Below, piece after piece: positions 14,761 through 20,987 of a stretch of 20,987 nt of DNA. This DNA comes from UBA685 sp049889495 (lineage in GTDB: Bacteria; Pseudomonadota; Alphaproteobacteria; Puniceispirillales; Puniceispirillaceae), in NCBI GenBank assembly GCA_049889495.1, contig JBMHDH010000080.1:1-20987 (forward strand), written 5' to 3'. Position 1 is the stretch's first letter, and the number at the start of each line of letters is the position of its first letter. Below the pieces are notes generated by a model. That model was not told where the DNA came from and did not search any database. It saw nothing but the letters and a program-made list of their open reading frames with translations. The position numbers were made by a program, and so were the translations under genes.

Positions 14761-17571
14761 ATGCCTTATATTGATCTGTATTCTTTATCTATTTTATACC
14801 CGCAAGTACGCGATGCGTTGATCATCACCTCTGATGGTGAAATTGAATGCATCTCGAAACAAGCCGCAGCAGCAAAGGCGCAAAAAGAGCCGATGCTTGT
14901 TTGTCATAGCAAATGGACAGCGGCGCGCCTTGGTTATGATTATGAGACGCCCTTTGATGTGATGGAATTATACGCCTTTGTGCGTCCAGCGCGCTTTTGT
15001 TTGCCCACCCCAACAGGCCTTGCCTCTGCGCTTGGCCTGCCTTTGCCAAATGGGCCAGAAGATGAAGCTGTTATGATTGGCAAAGCGGCATTTACGCTTT
15101 TGGATGAGCTTGATCACTTGCCAGAACAACAAGTGCAATCCATTGGCAAGCTTGCCGAAATGATGGGACGTGGTGGCTGGCGATGGGCCGCCGTGATTTT
15201 AACAAAACTTGGAATTGTGCCAGCTTTTGAAGCGCCGCCTGATCCGCGTGCAGGGGCGGTATTTAAACAATTGCCAGATAATGACGATATGCCGCCACGT
15301 GGCACCCCTGGGATCAGCCCTGTTATGCCAGATGGGGCGCGTCGAAAATTAGCCGATATCCTTGGTGATCACGCAGAAATCAGACAAAGCCAATCTGATT
15401 ATGCCGCCGCAATATCTGCGATATTTCATACCCCTGATGAAGAGACAACACCAGCGCTGATCCTTGCCGAAGCAGGCACAGGCACGGGCAAGACTTTGGG
15501 CTATTTGGCACCTGCCAGCCTGTGGGCAGATCAAAATGGTGCCGCTGTTTGGGTATCGACTTATACCCGCTCGTTGCAACAGCAAATTGCCGAAGAATTA
15601 ACACGCATTTACCCACCAAAAGACGCGCATAAGGTGGTCATTCGCAAAGGGCGTGAAAATTACCTATGTTTGTTAAATTTTGAAGAAGCCTTATCCACCA
15701 TGGCTGGCCAGCCCAAATATGCGCCTGCGCTTGGGTTAATGGCAAGATGGATTTCAGCAAGCAATGATGGCGATTTAACAGGGCCAAGTTTCCCTGCTTG
15801 GTTGGTAGATTTAATGGGACCAAGAGCCACCACCGCTCTGTCAGATCGGCGCGGTGAATGCATCCATTCTGCTTGTGTGCATTATCATAAATGCTTTGTT
15901 GAAAAATCCATTCGCGGCGCGCGCCATGCGGATATTGTGATTGCCAATCATGCGCTTGTGATGATTAATGCCGCCTATCGTGACAAGGATGATCCAAGCC
16001 TGCCAAAAAGGCTGATTTTTGATGAAGGCCATCATGTGTTTGATGCTGCTGATTCTGCCTTTAGTGCGGTCTTAACAGCCATGGAAGCCGCAGAATTACG
16101 CCGATGGGTCAGAGGCGCAGAAGATGGCAGACGTGGCAGAGCGCGCGGCTTGCGCAAACGGCTAGAAGAATTAATCGCAGATGATGATGATGGCTTAAAA
16201 GCCCTAGAGGCCGCCGCAGAAGCCGCAAGATGCCTGCCTGCAGAAGGCTGGCGCAATCGCATTTCAGATGGGGCACCTATGGGCGTTGGCGAGGCGTTTT
16301 TCCTGCAATTGCGGCGTGATATTTATTTGCGTAGCCCTGATACCCAATCCTTATTTAACATTGAAATGACGCTTTATCCCGCATCAGAGGCCGTGATCGA
16401 AGCAGGGATCGCCTTTGCCACCGCACTTGAGGCAATGACAGAGCCGTTAAATGTGCTGGCCAAATTGCTTGTGAAAATCCTTGATACACAAGCAGAAGAA
16501 TTGGACCAAACCACCAGATCTAGATTAGAAGGCGCAGCGCGTTCGCTTGAGAGGCGTGCCCAAGGGCCTGTTGCGGCATGGATTACCATGTTGCGTGATT
16601 TAACAGGTGAGGGGCGCGATGATTTTGTCGATTGGGCCCAATTGGACAGACGAGATGGCGCGGATATTGATGTTGGCTTACATCGTCATTTCCTTGATCC
16701 CACACAGCCTTTTGCCCGTCATGTGCTCTATGCCAGCGATGGGGTTGCCATCACATCTGCCACCTTAACAGATCAGAAAAAACCAACAGATAAATCACCT
16801 GAGGCAGAGACAAAAGATGATCACTCCCCAAAAGAGGAGATAGATTGGCAAAGCGCACGCGCTTTGAAAGAGGAGATAGATTGGCAAAGCGCACGCGCTT
16901 TGACAGGGGCCAATCATTTGCCGCATCCAGCCTATTTAACGCATCACAAATCGCCTTTTGATTATCAAAAAGCCACCCGTATTTTTATCGTGAATGATGT
17001 GCCGCGTGACAGGCCATCTGCAACAGCAGGTGCGATGTCTGGCTTATTCAAGGCAGCTGGCGGTGGGGGACTTGGCCTATTTACAGCCATTCAAAGATTG
17101 CGTGCGGTGCATCCTGAATTATTGCCGCTTTTGTCTGAACAAGGGCTTTCACTTTACGGCCAGCATGTTGACAGAATGAATCTGTCAACATTGATACAAT
17201 TATTCAGAGATGATGCCAAAGCCTGTTTGCTTGGCACAGATGCGGTGCGCGATGGGGTGGATGTACCTGGTGAAGCGTTACGAATCATGGTTTATGACAG
17301 AGTGCCATGGCCGCGTCCTGATATATTATATAAAGCCAGATCACAATGGCAGGGGCGTGAAAATTGGACAGATCGCGTGACAAGGCTGAAATTACGTCAA
17401 GCCTTTGGCCGCCTTATCAGACGCCGCAATGATACAGGTGTGTTTGTGATTCTTGATAGCCGCCTGCCGACACGCCTGACAAATGCGTTCCCCGATGGGG
17501 TAGCCATTGAACGTGTTGGCTTGGCAGAGGCCATTCACGAGACCAAATTATTTTTCAAGACTTCGGAATAA
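14761..17571 (+). CDS. DinG/XPD-type iron-sulfur DNA helicase
   Basis: 936 residues from ATG 14761. A superfamily 2 helicase of the DinG/XPD group, probably a 5'-3' DNA helicase in repair or conflict resolution. Seen: Walker A EAGTGTGKT (237-245), the DEAH box as DEGHH (421-425), TSATL near nt 16752-16766, and motif VI QAFGRLIRRR (880-889). C303, C367, C372 and C378 match a 4Fe-4S cluster; the last three have the same spacing as I recall for E. coli DinG. About 220 residues precede the Walker motif and begin with a domain seen in alphaproteobacterial homologues (ELYAFVRPARFCLPTP). A GTG at 14734 would add nine residues, but homologues as I remember them start near MPYID. A 36-nt duplication lies in a charged insert after TSATL. 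Divergent from lysS. Confidence 0.88.
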   Translation: MPYIDLYSLSILYPQVRDALIITSDGEIECISKQAAAAKAQKEPMLVCHSKWTAARLGYDYETPFDVMELYAFVRPARFCLPTPTGLASALGLPLPNGPEDEAVMIGKAAFTLLDELDHLPEQQVQSIGKLAEMMGRGGWRWAAVILTKLGIVPAFEAPPDPRAGAVFKQLPDNDDMPPRGTPGISPVMPDGARRKLADILGDHAEIRQSQSDYAAAISAIFHTPDEETTPALILAEAGTGTGKTLGYLAPASLWADQNGAAVWVSTYTRSLQQQIAEELTRIYPPKDAHKVVIRKGRENYLCLLNFEEALSTMAGQPKYAPALGLMARWISASNDGDLTGPSFPAWLVDLMGPRATTALSDRRGECIHSACVHYHKCFVEKSIRGARHADIVIANHALVMINAAYRDKDDPSLPKRLIFDEGHHVFDAADSAFSAVLTAMEAAELRRWVRGAEDGRRGRARGLRKRLEELIADDDDGLKALEAAAEAARCLPAEGWRNRISDGAPMGVGEAFFLQLRRDIYLRSPDTQSLFNIEMTLYPASEAVIEAGIAFATALEAMTEPLNVLAKLLVKILDTQAEELDQTTRSRLEGAARSLERRAQGPVAAWITMLRDLTGEGRDDFVDWAQLDRRDGADIDVGLHRHFLDPTQPFARHVLYASDGVAITSATLTDQKKPTDKSPEAETKDDHSPKEEIDWQSARALKEEIDWQSARALTGANHLPHPAYLTHHKSPFDYQKATRIFIVNDVPRDRPSATAGAMSGLFKAAGGGGLGLFTAIQRLRAVHPELLPLLSEQGLSLYGQHVDRMNLSTLIQLFRDDAKACLLGTDAVRDGVDVPGEALRIMVYDRVPWPRPDILYKARSQWQGRENWTDRVTRLKLRQAFGRLIRRRNDTGVFVILDSRLPTRLTNAFPDGVAIERVGLAEAIHETKLFFKTSE
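16831..16902 (+). repeat. Perfect 36-nt tandem duplication inside the helicase gene
   Basis: Units 16831-16866 and 16867-16902 are identical and in frame, encoding KEEIDWQSARAL twice in a charged loop between the TSATL motif and the SPFDY segment. Perfect identity over 36 nt indicates a recent event. Confidence 0.93.
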
Positions 17572-17573
17572 AA

Positions 17574-17600
17574 AAAGCGCCCCCTTTAGAGGGACGCTTT
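17574..17600. terminator. Terminator shared by groESL and the helicase gene
   Basis: Stem AAAGCG / CGCTTT plus CCCT / AGGG across a small internal loop, with loop TTAG. On the minus strand it is followed by a run of seven T residues, so it is a strong intrinsic terminator after groEL. On the plus strand it begins three bases past the helicase stop and is followed by TTTT only in part, so it probably works there too. Confidence 0.82.
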
Positions 17601-17629
17601 TGATCTTTGTTAGGATATAGGGAGGTGAC

Positions 17630-19276
<1,647 letters not shown>

Positions 19277-19349
19277 TTTAACTTCCTTAATTTTTTGAAT
19301 TTAAAGTGCAATAAATGTGAGACCATATTTAAGGTCACGCATTGATACC

Positions 19350-19637
19350 TCAGGCAATGATGCCCATAATGTCTGATTCTTTCATGATCAGATAATCTAC
19401 GCCATCCAGCTTGACTTCTGTGCCAGACCATTTGCCGAACAACACAACATCGCCTTCTGAAACGTCAAGTGGGTGAACTTTACCTTGCTCATCACGCGCG
19501 CCAGACCCAACGGCAATCACCTTGCCCTGCATTGGCTTTTCTTTGGCTGTATCTGGAATAATGATCCCACCAGCTGTCTTTTCTTCAGATTCTGTGCGCT
19601 GAACAACAACGCGGTCATGAAGTGGTCTAAATTTCAT
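19350..19637 (-). CDS. groES: Co-chaperonin GroES (Hsp10)
   Basis: 95 residues, the normal GroES length. Caps the GroEL ring. Seen: MKFRPLHDRVVVQR start, the mobile loop with ESEEKTAGGIIIPD (residues 16-29; IIIP 25-28 contacts GroEL), AVGSGARDEQGK and the C-terminal GKWSGTEVKLDG plus YLIMKESDIMGII. A strong AAGGGAG ribosome-binding site lies before ATG 19637, inside the loop of a small inverted repeat (19638-19661). First gene of the groES-groEL operon. No CIRCE element was found upstream, so control by HrcA at the usual site is not supported; a heat-shock sigma factor is the likelier route but was not identified. Confidence 0.98.
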   Translation of the reverse strand: MKFRPLHDRVVVQRTESEEKTAGGIIIPDTAKEKPMQGKVIAVGSGARDEQGKVHPLDVSEGDVVLFGKWSGTEVKLDGVDYLIMKESDIMGIIA

Positions 19638-19661
19638 GGCTTTAATCTCCCTTGCAAAGCC
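19638..19661 (-). promoter_or_regulatory. Hairpin holding the groES ribosome-binding site in its loop
   Basis: In the mRNA sense GGCTTT (19656-19661) pairs with AAAGCC (19638-19643), whose last base directly precedes the ATG. The 12-nt loop contains AAGGGAG. The stem would sit at the ribosome entry site and could make translation temperature dependent. The stem is only six base pairs, so this may be chance. Confidence 0.4.
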
Positions 19662-19671
19662 GACATCAATG

Positions 19672-19690
19672 AAAAGGCCGATCGCCTTTT
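19672..19690. repeat. 7-bp inverted repeat in the groES leader
   Basis: AAAAGGC (19672-19678), loop CGATC, GCCTTTT (19684-19690). A perfect 7-bp stem upstream of the groES ribosome-binding-site hairpin. It could be an operator or an RNA stem. It does not match CIRCE. Confidence 0.5.
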
Positions 19691-19745
19691 AAAAATATAA
19701 ATTGTGCCAAGGTTCTATCACTATTGGTCGTCAATGACCACTTTA

Positions 19746-19774
19746 TTGATATTTGCCCCTAGCATTTGCATAAA
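19746..19774 (+). promoter_or_regulatory. Candidate promoter of ctaA
   Basis: TTGATA at 19746, 17-nt spacer, CATAAA at 19769. If used, it gives a leader of about 210 nt before ctaA, long enough for regulation, and includes the mini-frame at 19946. Confidence 0.4.
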
Positions 19775-19945
19775 AGGTAGGTGGGTATCCATCTAGAAAC
19801 TGTCAAGAACATCACAAAAAAAAATATCAGATTTTATAGAAATTTTATCATTCTGGCTATGAGAGCCTGCGACGGATTGTCCGCAATGCAAGACAGATGC
19901 TTGTTTTTGTGCCCACTCAGCTATATGACACGGGAGGGATATTTT

Positions 19946-19987
19946 ATGGTGCTGTGGGGTGAAGACCCTAAAGGGATCAGGAGTTAA
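19946..19987 (+). other. Possible 13-residue leader peptide before ctaA
   Basis: ATG at 19946 follows the strong purine run GGGAGGGA (19932-19939) at ideal distance and encodes MVLWGEDPKGIRS before TAA at 19985. The AGGAG that serves ctaA lies inside its last codons, and ctaA starts five bases after the stop, so the two would be translationally coupled. An in-frame ATG at 19925 is an alternative start. A start artefact upstream of ctaA cannot be excluded. Confidence 0.3.
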
Positions 19988-19992
19988 ATCTT

Positions 19993-20987
19993 ATGACGCT
20001 CGTAACATCAGATGATTTTACATCTCGCAAATGGGTCGCTTATTGGCTGTTGATGATGGCTGTGATGGTTGCGCTTATGGTTTTGATTGGCGGGATCACC
20101 CGCCTAACAGGCTCTGGCCTGTCAATGGTGGAATGGCGTCCTTTGATTGGGGCCCTGCCGCCGATGAGCGCGACTGAATGGAACCGTGTCTTTACGCTCT
20201 ACCAAGCCTCACCAGAATATAATGACATTAATTATGGCATGAGCCTTGCGGAATTTAAGTTCATTTTCTTTTGGGAATATTTCCACAGATTATGGGGCAG
20301 ATTACTTGGTGTGCTATTTGCCCTGCCTTTGGCCTATTTCGCCTGGCGCGGCATGATCCCCAAAGGTTATGGAAGCGTGTTAAGCGTTCTTTTGGTTCTG
20401 GGGGGAATGCAAGGGGTCATTGGCTGGTGGATGGTGAAATCTGGTCTTGTCCAAGATCCGACGGTATCACAATATCGCCTAGCAACGCATCTTAGCATGG
20501 CGTTATTTATTTATGGGCTTTTGTTATGGACGGCCTTTCAGATTTATTATGGCCGTGTAATGCGCCCATCTGGGCATATGATAGGGGTGATTGGCATTGT
20601 CGCCACCACCATTATCGCAGGCGCCTTTGTTGCTGGCATGGATGCGGGGCTGTTATATAATGAATATCCGTTGATGGGTGACGGGTTAATGCCAATTGAA
20701 TATGGCGAAGAAGGTCTGTCTGATCCGTTTGAAAACCCTGCTTCGGCACAATTTCATCATCGCTGGATTGCGGTCCTAGCTGTTTTGGGTGTGATAACCT
20801 TATGGCGGCGCGCAAAGCGTCATGCAAATTTGCGCCTTCGCGGCAATCTGATGCTCGCCATTGTGATTTGCCAATTTGTTCTTGGCATCATCACTTTATT
20901 ACATGGTGTGCCTGTGTGGATGGGCGCCGCGCATCAATTAGGGGCAGTGCTATTGCTTGGTGCCTGCTTATGGTGTGTGCATGGGCT
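19993..20987 (+). CDS. ctaA: Heme A synthase CtaA/COX15 (3' end outside window)
   Basis: Oxidises the C8 methyl of heme O to a formyl group, making heme A for aa3-type cytochrome oxidase, in the inner membrane. 331 residues are present and the frame is open to the window edge; the family is usually about 340-380 long, so little is missing. Several transmembrane helices are visible (about 16-34, 104-118, 128-147, 164-183, 196-215, 257-271, 286-303, 314-329). Conserved GGITRLTGSGLSMVEWRP (33-50) and the four heme-ligand histidine sites H98 (EYFHRLWGR), H166 (ATHLSMAL), H255/H256 (FHHRWIAV) and H314 (AAHQLGAV) are all there. AGGAG lies nine bases before ATG 19993. The sequence pattern fits the proteobacterial/mitochondrial COX15 type. 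Confidence 0.95.
   Translation, partial: MTLVTSDDFTSRKWVAYWLLMMAVMVALMVLIGGITRLTGSGLSMVEWRPLIGALPPMSATEWNRVFTLYQASPEYNDINYGMSLAEFKFIFFWEYFHRLWGRLLGVLFALPLAYFAWRGMIPKGYGSVLSVLLVLGGMQGVIGWWMVKSGLVQDPTVSQYRLATHLSMALFIYGLLLWTAFQIYYGRVMRPSGHMIGVIGIVATTIIAGAFVAGMDAGLLYNEYPLMGDGLMPIEYGEEGLSDPFENPASAQFHHRWIAVLAVLGVITLWRRAKRHANLRLRGNLMLAIVICQFVLGIITLLHGVPVWMGAAHQLGAVLLLGACLWCVHG

Larger units (their letters stand above)
19638..19992. promoter_or_regulatory. Divergent leader region, groES / ctaA
   Basis: 355 nt without an established gene. It holds the groES 5' region with two inverted repeats (19638-19661; AAAAGGC/GCCTTTT at 19672-19690, loop of five), a TGGTC/GACCA inverted repeat near 19725-19740, a plus-strand promoter candidate at 19746-19774, and a 13-codon leader-like frame at 19946-19987. 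A longer 68-codon frame (19781-19987, GTG start) is not convincing as a protein. No CIRCE or known riboswitch was recognised. Confidence 0.6.

Noticed and set aside
19638..19800. CIRCE operator search upstream of groES
   Set aside because: No TTAGCACTC / GAGTGCTAA pair is present on either strand.
19781..19987. 68-codon frame starting GTG upstream of ctaA
   Set aside because: Low-quality composition, no ribosome-binding site at the GTG, and no domain. Only its last 13 codons have a good start signal and are listed separately as a possible leader.

Overview
The window reads as ordinary chromosome of an alphaproteobacterium with moderate GC content. The evidence is the class I lysyl-tRNA synthetase, the aroK-aroB-CNNM/CorC run next to xerD, the bolA / J-domain / cobS / cobT / rpmB order, and a CtaA/COX15-type heme A synthase. 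A marine SAR116-like or Rhodospirillales-like host is my inference from gene order and codon flavour; it cannot be proved from this sequence. I saw no rRNA, tRNA, insertion sequence, prophage or CRISPR array.

Layout. 1-2853 (minus strand): a three-gene run of a 45-residue membrane microprotein, a large exported acidic protein of unknown function, and xerD, which runs off the left edge. 2854-3218: divergent control region with direct and inverted repeats. 3219-6876 (plus): tightly packed aroK, aroB, a CNNM/CorC transporter-like protein and a DUF2889 protein, with overlapping stop/start codons. 6930-7187 (minus): bolA. 7253-10755 (plus): a C-terminal J-domain protein, the AAA+ ATPase CobS and the acidic vWA protein CobT, closed by a strong hairpin. 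10882-11163 (minus): rpmB, with a clear promoter. 11385-11749 (plus): a ribbon-helix-helix gene that appears to carry a one-base frameshift. 11723-14523 (minus): pyrD and class I lysS. 14761-17571 (plus): a DinG/XPD-type iron-sulfur helicase. 17630-19637 (minus): groES-groEL with a terminator after groEL. 19638-19992: divergent leader region. 19993 to the right edge (plus): ctaA, nearly complete.

Most genes are housekeeping: the shikimate pathway (AroK, AroB), pyrimidine synthesis (PyrD), lysyl-tRNA charging, chaperonin, ribosomal protein L28, chromosome dimer resolution (XerD) and heme A for cytochrome oxidase. The J-domain/CobS/CobT trio is the most system-like module. CobS and CobT are known as the AAA+/vWA motor of aerobic cobaltochelatase, but no CobN is present here and a J-domain cochaperone sits directly upstream.

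Two features stand out from the sequence alone. One is the probable frameshift in the ribbon-helix-helix gene. The other is a recurring pattern of short tandem duplications of 12, 15, 21 or 36 nt, all multiples of three, nearly all in linkers or tails of proteins. I found no convincing new defence or mobile system.
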